Assembly: GCA_902825875.1 (NCBI GenBank)
Contig: CADECP010000013.1
Span: forward strand, 75,936 to 139,935
From: an uncultured Acidobacteriota bacterium
GTDB taxonomy: Bacteria; Acidobacteriota; Blastocatellia; RBC074
DNA: 64,000 bases
Reading direction: 5' to 3'
In this document: one piece after another, positions 23,601 to 34,500 of the stretch
Layout: every line of letters begins with the position of its first letter
How positions within the stretch are numbered: the first letter of the stretch is position 1
Notes under the pieces: model-generated
What the model was told of the DNA's origin: nothing
The model's input: only the letters and a program-made list of their open reading frames with translations
Database searches by the model: none
Position numbers and translations under genes: made by a program

Positions 23601-24214
23601 TGAACCACGTTTTGTTTATGCCAATATCTGGTCCCATCTGGGAAACTAAAGGCAGACGTTCCGATGGAAAGTATGGCATCACGATAGGCGTTGAGTTCTG
23701 GAGTACTCGCAGTAGCAGCATTTTTGCGGGGTTTGGTGATTTCCCCACCATAAAGTTTCGTTGGGCCACAGTTATTAGCTAAGTAATCCACCCATTGCGT
23801 ATCCCAGGAAAGTCCTGTCGAGGCTTTTGCCCAATAAAGCTTCAGCCGCTCAGTTCCGGTTGAAGCCATGCTTCCGCGATTGCGTACGCGAACGTACACA
23901 TAATTCGGCACACTGAATTTCGGATCGCGGTATTCAGGATTTTCGTGAGGCGCTGGTGTCCAAGTCGGACTTCCTTCGGGAAAAGGATATGGTTGGTAGT
24001 TCGGGTCAGGCGTTGTTCGTACCCAGATGTCTTCAGTCACCCACATCGGCCCGGTGTCTGGGTTCGGTTCAATCCCAGTGTCAGCAGACGTATCCTTGAT
24101 ATAAAGGTCTGAAGTCTGGAGAGCGGCAACGTGCCGGTTTCCAAAAGTACCAAAGCTGATGGCTGCTGCCGCCAATACGAAGAGCAATGTGCTCAATGGC
24201 ATTTTCCGTTTCAT
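20609..24214 (-). CDS. Exported tyrosinase-like protein with Ig-like domains; one CuA histidine appears missing
   Basis: 1,201 residues; the ATG at 24214 is preceded by AGGAG and a clean signal peptide. An N-terminal beta-rich region (about 35-140) is followed by a tyrosinase common central domain (about 175-380). CuB looks complete: His332 and His336 (HNPSH) and His365 (FFLLHANADRLW). In CuA the FLPWH histidine (229) is present and His199 or His205 can serve as the first ligand. The ligand normally nine residues before FLPWH is Ile220; the nearest His (213) is off-spacing. Residues about 700-840 form a beta-sandwich (DGAVVYLNGTEVHR), followed by two Ig-like domains (about 860-1050) and a Cys-containing C-terminal domain. 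Tyrosinases use a dicopper site to oxidise phenols. Here activity is uncertain, and a binding or altered-oxidase role is possible. Confidence 0.82.
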   Translation of the reverse strand: MKRKMPLSTLLFVLAAAAISFGTFGNRHVAALQTSDLYIKDTSADTGIEPNPDTGPMWVTEDIWVRTTPDPNYQPYPFPEGSPTWTPAPHENPEYRDPKFSVPNYVYVRVRNRGSMASTGTERLKLYWAKASTGLSWDTQWVDYLANNCGPTKLYGGEITKPRKNAATASTPELNAYRDAILSIGTSAFSFPDGTRYWHKQNVVHRYGPDNRHGIPSMGISSPAFLPWHREFINRYEVLLQEANPTVKLLYWDWTTDPENSSGFNFFTPDFMGASGRGSSTPVLIGPPFDALAPPSVRRKLRSVSPPATPDAILVGSSLYENLRDNNEVAAHNPSHGYIGGITGAVGNMSQLDFSAQDPFFFLLHANADRLWAQWQRNISALPRLNPATTYDGDTSSADITTSMRPWDGTGSGTGLIEPWTTAGGYIVSKTTQHPSVVSPPIYDTAPLVIPALAPGEAIVVQIPWYPPNPADFSCFGGDQGHFCLLARVETSTTAPFGMSSPETTDVYANTRNNNNIAWKNITVVDNFPGVLRLSSVLVRNVFDQTVQAGFRFANARDAASFLNFGDIFVDLKPELFRRWRAGGGAGQGIRVVGGGTAGNEVLQITSPEAFIQNIRLDPNEVFSVDVSFRLREQVIIQFQPEELLSQLQQAGIPKWDLIQLGAPGNPNAIVGGQRFEVDFRKLVLVKGGSDWRYLDDGSNPGPSWFSTTFNDSAWKLGKSELGFGDNPATTINGGPADRRNITTYFRREFTVADPSFLQSLLLRLKRDDGAVVYLNGTEVHRVNMPGGAVAPTTLATREVGGVEEEVFFPASVALSLLKPGRNVLAVEVHQNSARSEDLSFDLELCANPMSTRFAPSVAFASPANGALFQTGQAISVEVQALDSDGQITSVSLFADGNPVGTDSQVPFTFQLSGAALGSHLLRAVATDNDSLQSTADLTVTVLANTPPNVTLTEPVADTDFPANQAIRFSATAADPGGAVERVEFYVRDAELFVTPVTLLGTVTASPYTLLARNLAPGHYMGVAVAIDNRGARGQSTPVHFDVEGGADSGNCNTICFRSSQYYLLNPVSLPPGSGVQIGGVNSNAPTRNQTAIRFALQGGPNPLQQLNQQFVAAQLSLIRAGGHSSPAAFTALKSPLSCYKLNFAAVTLSNAFVLSPNSTLEDLFAQARFAISDRRTADMLAIADIFRLLNGNDPLGRCGR

Positions 24215-24584
24215 GGTTTTCTCCTTCGGAATTTTTCCGTGACGGGCTGATGGCTGGCTCGAATCAACCAGTTGGCATCAAGCTGAGTTGGGGGAACAGA
24301 AAACTCTGACAACCGGCTGAAAATTTGTCTGCCCGATCCGGCAGGCAAGGCGTCAAATCGTTTTCCAGGTTTTGTTTGCTTGGTTTGGCGAAAACACGGG
24401 AAGTTAGCTGAAGTTCGGCTCTACCCGCATTTGGGCATTTATGGTCGGCAAAAGCTCAACGAATAAGCATTGCCAAGTTTTTTACGTTTCAAAAACAGAA
24501 AAAACAAAGCTGAAAACGTGCAGATACTATGCTCGTCATGTTGGAGAGTCAATTTCTTTTCGGCATTGCTGGCGTGGAAAAAAC
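24215..24584. other. Intergenic region upstream of tyrosinase-like gene
   Basis: 370 bases with no convincing gene. It contains an imperfect hairpin near 24327-24350 (TTGTCTGCC/GGCAGGCAA) and the AGGAG site just before 24214. The 3' remains of the regulator pseudogene end at its right border. Confidence 0.45.
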
Positions 24585-25526
24585 TCAACGAGATTCTATC
24601 AACTCATCCAACGGGCGATACCGATCATCGCCGAGAAACAGGCTGCGAAGCGTTCTGCCCACATCTCGCCCTTGAGCGTCGGACGGATTCCAGCGGCGCG
24701 CTTCGCCGGTGGCGGCATTGGCCAACAGCAAAGAACAGGTTCCCTTGTCTGCCGTCGGGCGAAAAAGTCAGCGAGCGGTAGGGGGGCCTGGAGCCGTAAT
24801 TTGCACCGCACTGTCGGTCGCCGTCTGCTGCACCCATAAACTTTGCCGCGCGCTTTCCTCAGCGACATAAGCGAGATATTTGCCGTCGGGCGAAAGCGTC
24901 TGCCGGTGCATCTGCCCCGAATTGGTCAACAACACCGTCCGCCGATTTTGAAAAGGCGCATAAGCGCAACTGTTGCTGTAAAGCCAGACCGCCAGTCCAA
25001 TCAGCGCCGCCAGTCCAATTGCGGCAAAAAACCAGACACGCCTCATTCGGCGCACGGACAGATGAACAAACATCGGTTCAGTCGGCACGGGCGCTTCAAC
25101 CAAAGGCATATCACTTGAAGTCGCCGCGTTGGCAACGCCGTTGCTGTAAGGTTGAAACTCTTGAGGCACGGCAATCACTGCCGGCGGCAATTCATTCATC
25201 GGCGCGTCCAACGCCACTGCGCTCACCTCGGCCACGAAGCGGTAGCCGACCTTGGGAACGGTCTCGATATATTTTTGTTCAGGATCGTTTTCTTCGAGGG
25301 CTTTGCGCAGGTAGGAGATTTTTCGAGTCAGGCTGCCGTCCTAGACGAAACTGTCCGGCCACAGCCGCCGCATCAACTCTTCCTTTTCCAACAGCCACCC
25401 GCTGCTTTCGACCAACACCACCAGCGTGTCGAAGACTTTCGGCGGCAACGGAACCAGTGTTTCGTTGCGTTGCAAGGCGCGCTCGGCCACGTTCAGTCGG
25501 AACGAGCAATTTATTGGTTGAGTGGG
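24585..25526 (-). pseudogene. Decayed CadC-type winged-helix regulator with TM segment and WD40/PD40 start
   Basis: Minus-strand translation gives FRLNVAERALQRNETLVPLP and PPKVFDTL, the start of an OmpR/CadC winged-helix domain, then ELMRRLWPDSFV. An in-frame TAG at 25341-25343 stands where this family usually has Glu or Gln, and the frame continues with DGSLTRKISYLRKALEE and TVPKVGYRFVAE. A membrane helix follows (WFFAAIGLAALIGLAVWLY), then a PD40/TolB-like repeat (QTLSPDGKYLAYVAEE). Near the C-run at 24781-24786 the frame shifts: the next PD40 motif (YRSLTFSPDG) is in another frame. No in-frame start codon precedes FRLNV. Intact relatives have a full WD40 or TPR sensor domain of several hundred residues, so this copy is truncated as well. 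One indel could be a sequencing error in the C-run, but the TAG and missing start point to a dead gene. Confidence 0.8.
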
Positions 25527-25842
25527 TTAGCGCAATGGACATAATCTGTTCGTGTCTCTCGGCGGAGGATTATAAACAGGAAACACGGGAGCCTGCCATC
25601 TGCCCGGACTTGAACCGACACGCCTCTGATCGCGTTTGCGTCGAACTTGGCTGAATCTCTTATCATCCGGTTCTCAACAATCGCGCCAGCCAAGCCGCCC
25701 GGTGGTACCCAGTAGACTCCAGGCCGAAGTCATACTTCCCCTACACCAATTCCGCTAGTTCCAATAAATGTTCGCGACACGCCCATTCTTTCAAACGCAG
25801 ATTTTGACCTCAATGTGTCCGCAAATATGTACGCAAAACAAA
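25527..25842. other. Intergenic region between regulator pseudogene and tRNA-Pro terminator
   Basis: I see no gene. On the minus strand, near 25590-25625, GTCGG-TTCAAGT-CCGGG resembles a tRNA T-arm but the rest of a cloverleaf is absent. It may be a tRNA remnant or chance. Confidence 0.35.
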
Positions 25843-25865
25843 ACGGGCGTCTTAAAGACGCCCGT
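25843..25865 (-). terminator. Intrinsic terminator of tRNA-Pro / MerR-type transcript
   Basis: ACGGGCGTCTT/AAGACGCCCGT hairpin, followed on the minus strand by TTTTGTTTT. It lies 20 bases past the 3' end of tRNA-Pro. Confidence 0.85.
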
Positions 25866-25876
25866 AAGTGATTGAA

Positions 25877-25958
<82 letters not shown>

Positions 25959-25963
25959 TTAAA

Positions 25964-26482
25964 TCAATGCTCTAGTTGGCTTTTTGACTGGCCTGTTTGA
26001 GCGGCGGCAGTTGTAACATCGCGGTTCAGGGTTGTCAATAAATCCTCTGTCATCAATCGCAACCGCTTCAACGTGTCGCGCGACATTCGTGAACTGACCG
26101 GTGGAATCGGCGGTTGCGGAGGTTCTGTTGGCGGTGTGCCGCCGAAATCCGCACCAAAATCGCTGGCTGTTGCGCCCGGAGGAACGATTTTCAGACGTGC
26201 TGTTCCGCCGCGACTTTCGCTGGAAAGTTTGCGCTTCGCTCCGGCGATGGTGAACCCTTCTTCGTAAAGCAATTGTTTGATACGCATCGCCATTTCGACA
26301 TCGCGCCGGCGATAGTTGCGTTGGCCTGAAGGGTTTTTCTGCGGTTGCAGCATCGAAAATTCAGTTTCCCAGTACCGCAGTACGTGCGCTTGCACGCCCA
26401 CGATGTCGCAAACTTCTCCGATTTTGAAGAAGAGTTTGTCCGGTATATCGGAAACCTCTTGCTGCATGGCTTTGAAAGACAT
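25964..26482 (-). CDS. MerR-family DNA-binding regulator
   Basis: 172 residues. Residues about 17-85 form a MerR-type winged helix: [15 protein letters not shown], then [10 protein letters not shown] and the recognition segment [26 protein letters not shown]. There is no C-terminal metal- or drug-binding domain; the rest is a Gly/Pro-rich linker (about 90-140) and a short helix. The ATG at 26482 has only a distant AGG, and ATG 26467 is an alternative start. This short MerR class is common in Acidobacteriota and Deltaproteobacteria and often lies beside ihfA or pheT-type genes and a proline tRNA. tRNA-Pro is indeed directly downstream. The target is unknown. Confidence 0.85.
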   Translation of the reverse strand: MSFKAMQQEVSDIPDKLFFKIGEVCDIVGVQAHVLRYWETEFSMLQPQKNPSGQRNYRRRDVEMAMRIKQLLYEEGFTIAGAKRKLSSESRGGTARLKIVPPGATASDFGADFGGTPPTEPPQPPIPPVSSRMSRDTLKRLRLMTEDLLTTLNRDVTTAAAQTGQSKSQLEH

Positions 26483-26563
26483 CTAAATGTTCTGAACCTT
26501 TGAAAACGAATTTGTGTGTTGAACTTTATCGGCGCGGCTATGTTACGAACGGTCGAAAAAATG

Positions 26564-28510
26564 TCAACGAGCAGTCGTGTTGAAAATCATCCTCGCTTCT
26601 TCGCGCAAACGTCCTGCCGAATACATTCGTTGAATGCGGACTTCCTCCACCGCCGCTGCCACATCCAGCAAGCTGGCAATCTCGCCAGAGAAAAACTCCT
26701 GCGAAGGCCTGTTTGTATCTTCGCCGTTACGCTGACGCCAATACGCTTTGACCATCGGTTCTTCCAACCGAGCGAAGATTTGATCGAACGCCGCTTTGCG
26801 TTGGCTCAAACGAATCACCGTCAATTCGTGAACAGGCGAAACCGAGACAACCTCGCGTTGTCCGCTTTGTTTGCCAGCCATCAATTCGGCCAACAACTCC
26901 GCATTGTTCGCAACGATCAACTCATTACTGCGCAAGCCATAAACCACAGAACGCCCCAACATAGGCAATTCCATCTCTCGGCATTCAACGCCGCCAACCC
27001 TTCGACTCTTCCACACGAACTTGCCAGCAGCACCGGCAACCATCATTCGACTGGCCGCCAATTCACCAATCGCGCGCTCAAGCTCTGCACGATTCAATGC
27101 CGAACCATTTTGCAAACTCACCACCGAAGCGCGCGCGAATTCGGCAAACAACATTCCTTCGACGGCGCGCGGGCGAGCCAGCTTTGCCGCGGCCAATGGC
27201 TGCGCCGATTGCAATATAACCTGCAACGATTGCGCGAATCGGCGTTCGCCAATCCATCGCAATTCCGTCGCATCGTGTTCGCCAGCGTCGCTGGTTTCGT
27301 TGATCTGCGAATCGAATTCGTGACTCAAATACGAGTATCGGTATTCGTCGTACTCGCGTTCTTCTGTCGAAGCGCCAAAATCGTAATAAGAATACCGCTC
27401 CCAATCTTTGTGAGAATTCTTCTTCGCAACGGCGTCAGGCTTTCCGGTGAACAACGCGCCGCTGACTAATTCAGCAACACCTGCGAAATCGCCACCAACG
27501 GCTCGCATCTGCACAAATGGAACATCGGCAGGAACGATTTGCTGCAACCGTCCGGCAATTTGCGGTGGCACGGCGACAGATTCCGGTTTGCCGTTCAACA
27601 AAAACTCTCGGCGTTCGACCCAACTTCCCTGCTGCATTTCCAGATCGAACATTCCGGCGCGAATGTTTTTCAAATCGGCAACTTCGCTCATCAACCAGTA
27701 ATGTTTGAAATACCAATCGTCGTTCAGTTTCGATTGAGCCACCCAGACCGTGACGAAATGCGGAGCCACAGTTTTCGCCAACGATTGAAAATCCGGCTCA
27801 TCGGTCAACCGATCTTTTTGGTGATCTTTTGGGCGATCTTTCTTCACTGCCCCCCACGTTTGATTGATGTTCGCCAACGCGCGCAGCAACAACGCTTCGC
27901 TGGTCGCCAAAACAAATCGCCCTTTGATGTTGGCAAAAGCGATGTGCTGTTTCTGCCGCCCGCGGTCGGCTTCGACATCGTGCAGGTAGTAAACCATCCC
28001 GTCCGGCAATTCCATTTTTTCAAAGCTGTCTTTGTTCTGAAGAAATCGGCAGGCTTCAAACTTCGCTTCGCTGAGCGGAGCAATCAACACCAAATCGAGC
28101 TTGCCGATGTCGTAAACCGCAATCGCTGCTCGATTGTCGGCAATCGAACCGAACGCAGCCAGATCAATCGCAAACCCCGCCGCCGAATTGAACTCCTCCC
28201 AACGCGCCAGCAGCTTCATCGCCAAATGCCGCGATTGCATTTGCTGAAAGTTGACGCTGGCGTTGTAGCGTTCTTTCAGTTGCGATTCATTCCATTGCTT
28301 CAACAACGCGGGCAAATCTTTGAACTGAGCGTAAACCAGCGCGCCGCGCGGAAAGTCCGCAGCCTGTTCAAAATTCTTTTCCGCTCGCTGAGCCGACACC
28401 GCGCTGACAATCAAACCTATGACAATCAGCGCCAGCAACAACGCAACAGTCAGCAACGTGCGTTTGCCAATCAGTCGCAAATCGTTTTTTGAAATGACAT
28501 TTGAAAACAT
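26564..28510 (-). CDS. Membrane-anchored protein of unknown family
   Basis: 648 residues from the ATG at 28510, chosen because GGGGG lies 5-7 bases upstream; a TTG codon at 28525 in the same frame is less likely. One membrane helix (about residues 17-41) places the large remainder outside the cytoplasm. The exterior part begins RGALVYAQFKDLPALLKQW and has repeated alpha/beta-looking segments (GRFVLATSEALLLRAL, RSNELIVANNAELLAEL). This pattern, in which a value is tested and a status read, resembles the DUF3352-like style of periplasmic protein, but I cannot assign a family. The start is 11 bases after the stop of the giant TPR gene, so it is the last member of that operon. Its function is probably tied to the TPR and VIT/VWA proteins; this is inference. 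Confidence 0.7.
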   Translation of the reverse strand: MFSNVISKNDLRLIGKRTLLTVALLLALIVIGLIVSAVSAQRAEKNFEQAADFPRGALVYAQFKDLPALLKQWNESQLKERYNASVNFQQMQSRHLAMKLLARWEEFNSAAGFAIDLAAFGSIADNRAAIAVYDIGKLDLVLIAPLSEAKFEACRFLQNKDSFEKMELPDGMVYYLHDVEADRGRQKQHIAFANIKGRFVLATSEALLLRALANINQTWGAVKKDRPKDHQKDRLTDEPDFQSLAKTVAPHFVTVWVAQSKLNDDWYFKHYWLMSEVADLKNIRAGMFDLEMQQGSWVERREFLLNGKPESVAVPPQIAGRLQQIVPADVPFVQMRAVGGDFAGVAELVSGALFTGKPDAVAKKNSHKDWERYSYYDFGASTEEREYDEYRYSYLSHEFDSQINETSDAGEHDATELRWIGERRFAQSLQVILQSAQPLAAAKLARPRAVEGMLFAEFARASVVSLQNGSALNRAELERAIGELAASRMMVAGAAGKFVWKSRRVGGVECREMELPMLGRSVVYGLRSNELIVANNAELLAELMAGKQSGQREVVSVSPVHELTVIRLSQRKAAFDQIFARLEEPMVKAYWRQRNGEDTNRPSQEFFSGEIASLLDVAAAVEEVRIQRMYSAGRLREEARMIFNTTAR

Positions 28511-28521
28511 AGATTCCCCCT

Positions 28522-31500
28522 TCAACGTGCAGTTACCGGTCTGTCATCAACCGTCAGCGACAAACCGCGCTTGCCGGTCTTTTCTTTCTGCTTTGCTTTC
28601 AACTGCTCAATGCGCGTTTCGGCTTTGCGGCGTTCATCGGCGTTTATCCGACCAAAACGCGCTCGTTCAAATTCTGCGGCTTTGTCGAATTCGCCAACCT
28701 GTTCCGCTGCCATCGAAAGCAGCGCCAGCAATTCCAACTGAGACCGTTGCTGTCGCTCCGCCGCGCGAACTGGCAACGTTTGAAACTTAGCCGGAGCAAC
28801 AGGCAAAACAGCATCGTCAACTCCAACGACTCCAACAGCCGTCGCCCCGCGCAATCGGTCATCAACTGCGGCAACTTTCAACGCCGCACCGGGCTGACCA
28901 AGACGCACGTAAAGTCGCGTCATCTGCCAGCGCAATTCGTCTTCGCTGGAACCGAACGCCGTCATCGCCGACGAATCTGACAGAGGAACCAACGACGCAG
29001 CGAATCCGTTCAAAGCCTCGCGTTCCTGCCCCGCGCGTTTCAACAAAACAGCGCGCAACAGCCGCAACTGATTGCTGGGCAAGTTCGCAGTCACGCTTTC
29101 CAAAGATTTCGCCGCTTCGCCCATTTGTCCGCGACCGGCCAACGACAAAGCCGCAATCGCCGCCGCTGCTTCCCTGTCTTTGCCGCTTTGTTCGGCCAAG
29201 ACTTTCCACTGATCGTCACGCTTGCCAGCGACTTCCGGCGTTATCCACAAAGCCGTCCATCTTGTTTTCCGAACGACTCGCCGGTCGGCAATCAACGAAA
29301 CCAGCGACTTCACGGCATCGTTTTCCAGTTTGTTGGCCGCCAACAGCCGCGCCAACTCCAATCGGCAATTGCCGTCTTCCGGCTGTAACGCCAACATCTG
29401 TTGACGGTATTCAATCGCTGCCGCGAACTGCCCAAACTCCGCAGCCGTTTCCGCCGACAGCCGCAACGAATCGGCAATCGTCAGCCGATTGCTGGCCGCA
29501 GGCTTTTCGATTCGCACGTCTTCAATCGCGCGAGCCTTGATCACTGGCATCTCCATCAATTCCGCCAACGCCTCGCTGCGTTCCGACGATGAAGCGATGC
29601 TGTTCATCAACTGCAACAGCTTCAGCGCGCCCGCCGCATCGCCTTTGGCAAATTGCAGTCGCGCCAATCCGACAAACGGAGCTTCGGTCAATTGCTCCAG
29701 CGCAAGCTGTCGCTCATAAGCCGCGCGTAACAACTCGCCTGCTTCCGCTGGTCGTTGTTCGCGCCGCAACATTTCAACTGCCTGGTTCAATCGTTCTTGA
29801 TTTGGCGCAGCGACTTTCTCAAGCTTGTCGCTGACTTCTATGCCGGCAAAATGCTTCAAGCCGACGACGGCTTGCGGCATTCGCCCAGAGCGAACTTCCA
29901 ATCGCAGTTTTGCCAATCGCAACCACGCCGGGCGCGCGAACTTGCCTTTGCATTCCTGTTCAACACCCGCAATTAACGCCGCAACCTCAGCGCCTTTGCG
30001 CTCGGCAACCAGCAACTCCAACAATTCTTTTCGCCAAGCCAGGCGCGTTCCTTCGGTTTCATTGGCACGTGCGCCGCCTTTGTGATCCTGCGCTTCTTCG
30101 ATTTCGTCAACGCTCCAGGTTGGATGTAGCCGCGTCAGGCTTTCAAAATCGAAATCCCAAGCCTGGCCAAATAACCCTGTCGTTCGTTGAATCAGAAGTT
30201 CGTAAAACGGCGCGCGTTGCGAACGTTCGACCAACGATTCATGCACAACCATTTCTGCCAACAACGTATCTTTCGGAACGGCGTCGGCGAGCTGGCGCAA
30301 AAATACGGCCTTCGCGCTTTCGTTCGTCTTACCAAACGATTCCACCAGCGAACGAATCAATGGCTTCAACGCTTCAAATTCTTTTTCCGCCTGCTTGTCA
30401 GTCCGCCAAGATTCAAAAGCAATTTGCTTCAGATGCCAGGCCACAAACGGTTGCAAGGCCGCGCGCGCTTCCGATTGCAAACCGTGTTTGCTCAGTGTTC
30501 GCAGGTAAAGCTGTTCATCGCCAACTGAAAATTTTTCCCCTGCCAAAATCCGCGCCCACTGTTCGCGTGCCTTCTGCCCATCGCCAAGCTGAAAGTAAGC
30601 CGAGCCAATATCCGCAATCACGGCTTTGTCGCCGCCACGCATTTCAGCCGCCAACAACAAATGCTCCAAAGCCTGTGCGGCGCGTTTCTGTTCCAGCAAC
30701 CAACGCCCAAGCCTGTGCTGTTCAGCCGCGTCTTTCGGTTTGCTTTCCAGCATTGCAGGCAAAAACTTATCGCCGCGTTGCCGCGAATTTTCAGACAAAG
30801 ACAACCAGCGCCCATAAATTTCAGCCAGAGCAAACCAGTTGTCGCCGATCAATTCGCGCGACGAATCGGGCTTGGCCGAAACCATCTCGCCAATGGTTCG
30901 CCAGCCGAGCGCAGCCAGAAACTGAGCTTCGTTCGATTGATTCAAATCACGCGCAGCGAAACTCAATTCCGCTTGTTTGGTGTTTTGCCAGACCGCGTTC
31001 ATCGGCGCAGCCTTGATCGCTTCGCTGGCCAATTGTCGTTCGTTGTTTCGCAGCAGTGCGTTGATAAGTTGAAAGCGAAACGGCGTGGCCGAGTTGATGG
31101 CCTGTCGCAATTCCCCGCGACCGGCTTCGCCGTTTTCCAGCAAGGCTTCAAAGTAACGTTCGATCAACGCGGCGTTGACTGGCTTTTTGTCGCCCGATGA
31201 TTGAAGTGCCGATTGCAAAGACAGTTGAAACTCAGCGCGCAACGTCGCCAATTCTTTTTCCCGGTCGTTGGTCAGCCGGGCGTATTCGACAATTATCGAG
31301 CGATAGTTCGAACTGCTAAGCTCTTGATTCTTCGCCAGCTCCTTCTCGGCCAACTCAACCACGCGGTGATAAGCGCCGCGCTCCGAATAAAAATTGACCA
31401 GAGTCGTCAACCGATCCCGGTAAATTGATTCAGGATTTGTTGTCGTCGTGGAAGTGAGTTTCGCCGCTGAATCCTTGCGCGCAATCAAAATCGTTTCGGC

Positions 31501-34500
31501 CAGATCGTTAAAGCCTGCGCGGTGGCTGAGGTTCAACAACATCGCTTGCGTGCCGTCGGCTTCGGCTTGCGTGCCGCCAGCGGCAATCCATTGCTGCAAA
31601 TCACTATGAAGCGCAGCCAGTTCGTCACCCGTCGCAAGCTCGCTGGCGATTTTGCCAACCGATTCCGGCACTGCCCGATCAAAAGTTTCCAACAAGCTTC
31701 GGGCTTTGCCAGCCAGCAAATTGTCGCCGCTGACGGCATCGCGTTTGATGCGTTCGCGCACTTCCCACAACCGCCGTGCGATTTGATCCAGCGACTCTTC
31801 ATCGCGCAACGTCGAAACATATCCGCTCAATTCGTAAGCGTTGAGTTGATGCTTGTAAAAATCTTTCGAGAAAGCGTTCCAGGCCGCGCGATAAGTTTCA
31901 ATCGCCTTTGCGCGTTCGGTGCGCGGCAAGGCTGTGGCTTCGGCAAACTGTTCGCCGAGCGTTTTCAGCTTCGGTTTTTCAACCGGCAATTTGCCGCGCA
32001 CTGCGTCGGCTTCACGTTTGCGACCGGCTTTGTCATAAGCGTCGGCCAGCAAACGGATGTAAACCGGATCGTCGTTCGTGCGTTCAACGCAAAGCTTCAG
32101 AGCGTCAATCGCCGAGTTGAATTCCTTCGCTCGCAAGGCCATCTCGGCCAGTTCGCGCTGCAATTCGATCATCTCCGGCTGATTGTTGATCGCCTGGCGC
32201 ATCTGCGTTTTGGCATTCGCCCAATCGTTTTTGGAATCGTGCAACCGCGCCAGCACCAGATTCCAGCGGTAGTTTTTGAAAGCCTGCGCCGAAGCTTTTT
32301 TGTAATACTCGATCATCGCATCGGCTCCGCCGTAACGTTTGGCGTATTCGATAGCCGCGTTGACGTTGGCTTCGTCGTCGGGATTGCGGTTGATGATTTC
32401 GATGTGCTGTTCGATGGCCGACGGGTAATCGCGCAACTGCGTGAACGATTCGATCACCTGTTCGCGCAACGTGGCAATGGTTTGGCGCATAGCCAGATGA
32501 TCGGTTTCGGTATCTTTGACCGCGCGAATGGTTTGGCGATACCGATCACGCAAAGCGTCGGCTTTCGATTGTCGAACGTACAACTTCGACAGTTCGCCGA
32601 ACACATCCAGGTTCGCAGGGTTTTCGTCGTACAGTTTTTTCAGCGTCGCTTCAGCCGCCGCCAATTGACTGCGTTCGACTTGATGCGCCGCCAGTTTGCA
32701 AGCGAAAACATAACGGAACTTTCCCTTGCTGCGTTGAGCCGAACTCGCCAGCAACCGCATGGACTGTTCGCGTTTGCCCAACCGCCAGTAAAAATCTGCC
32801 GCTTCGGTCAGCACTCCGTAATTCGTTGGATGCGCCGCGACCAATTGGCTGACGGTTGCGGCGGCGGATTCTTTTTGGCCTGCGCTGGCTGCGCGGTCGG
32901 CCAGTTGCAATCGGTAAGAAATTTTCTGCCTCTCGGTTTTGGACGCAACGGCCAATCGCCGCAACACGGCAAGTTCGCCCGCCGCATCTTCGTGGTCGTT
33001 GAATAATTCCTGAGCGTTATTCAAAAACGCAGGCCAGTTGCTGGTCGTGACTTGTCGTTTCAACAAAGGCGCGGCGATTTCCCACTGCTGCAAATCATTC
33101 ATCAAAAAAGCGTAGCCAAGCACAATGCCGTCGCGTTCGTCGGCGTTGCGAATTCTGGCCAATTGCAGGTTCAACGCCTGGCGCAATTGCTGAGGCATGT
33201 CTTTGCGCGCGAACAAGGTTTTCAACCGAGCTTTCGCTCGCCGGTAATGCGGCGAATGCACGTGCAGGTCTTTGACGTATTCGGTCAACGCTTCATCGGT
33301 TTTGTGCTGAGCTTCCAGCAAAGCCGCAACCTGAAAAGCGTAAAGCGAATCATCCTGTTTTTGCCGACGAATTGTTTTCAGCACACGCAGCGCGTCGTCG
33401 TATTGAAAGTAGTCCCAATAGATTGTCGCCGTTTCCAGATAAGTTTCTTCGTCACCCGCGCCCAGTTTCAGCAACTGTTCCCATTCGTTTGCCGCGCGTT
33501 TGTAATCGCCAAGTTCGGCAAAAACTTCTCCGGCTCGTGTGCGATGATCGGTTGACGACGGCGCAACGTTGGACGAGGCAAGTTGCAACTGCGCGCACTC
33601 CGCCAACGATTGCTGATCTTTCTGGCCGAACGAACGAGTGAAGGCAATCAACCGCTGGCTGAATTCCGGCGTGTTCGGATACAGGCGATTCAATTCACGG
33701 TAAGCGTCAACAGCTTCTTCAAAGTTCGACAACCAAGCCGAAGCGTCGGCTCGGAACATTTTGTAAATCGCGTTGTCGCGTCCGCGCGCGGTTTGACTGA
33801 ATTCACGCAACTTGCCGCTGCCGGATAAATGCGACAAATACCGCTGACGAATGCTGGCCGATTCAAAGTAATGCTCGGCCAACAATCGCTGCCACTCGCT
33901 CCACTGTTTGTGGCCTTCGTAATATCGCAGCAGCGATTCGACAAACTGGCGGTTATGCGGAAACCGTTCGTGAGCCGTCAGGTGCAAACTCAAATACAGT
34001 CGTTCATCAAATGCCGAAGCCGTTGGAAATGCGCCAGTCTGAATGAACCTGGCCAGATAAGATTCAACTTCGCGGTCGTTCATTCGGCCAATCAGTTCGC
34101 GCGAAAATTGTTCAAACTCTACCTGACGTTTTTGCCGCAAATACCAACGCGCCAACCGGTCAGTCCAGACCTTCGATTGAAAACGTTTGATGGCTTCCTG
34201 GTACACGCGCAACTGATCTTCGGTCAGATTCGTCTGCCCCAACCATTGCAGCCGCTGTTCGTACAAACCTTGTTCGTCGGGATATTTTTTGACTTCGGCG
34301 GAATACAGCGCCAACACGTCTGCCGCTCGATTTTCTTTCATCAACGAAGCGACAAAACGCGCCAGCACCATTTCATAAGTCACGCTGCCGGTTGTCTTGC
34401 GCTTGCCAGTCAGCGCGACCGCTCGAAACCGAGTCGAACTGTTCAAACGATAATTTTCTTCGCCGTCGCTGAAAGCATCGTTGACGCCGTAACCGATGTT

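Noticed and set aside
25590-25625. tRNA-like T-arm (TTCAAGT loop) upstream of the tRNA-Pro terminator
   Set aside because: No acceptor, D or anticodon arm can be built around it; at most a remnant.
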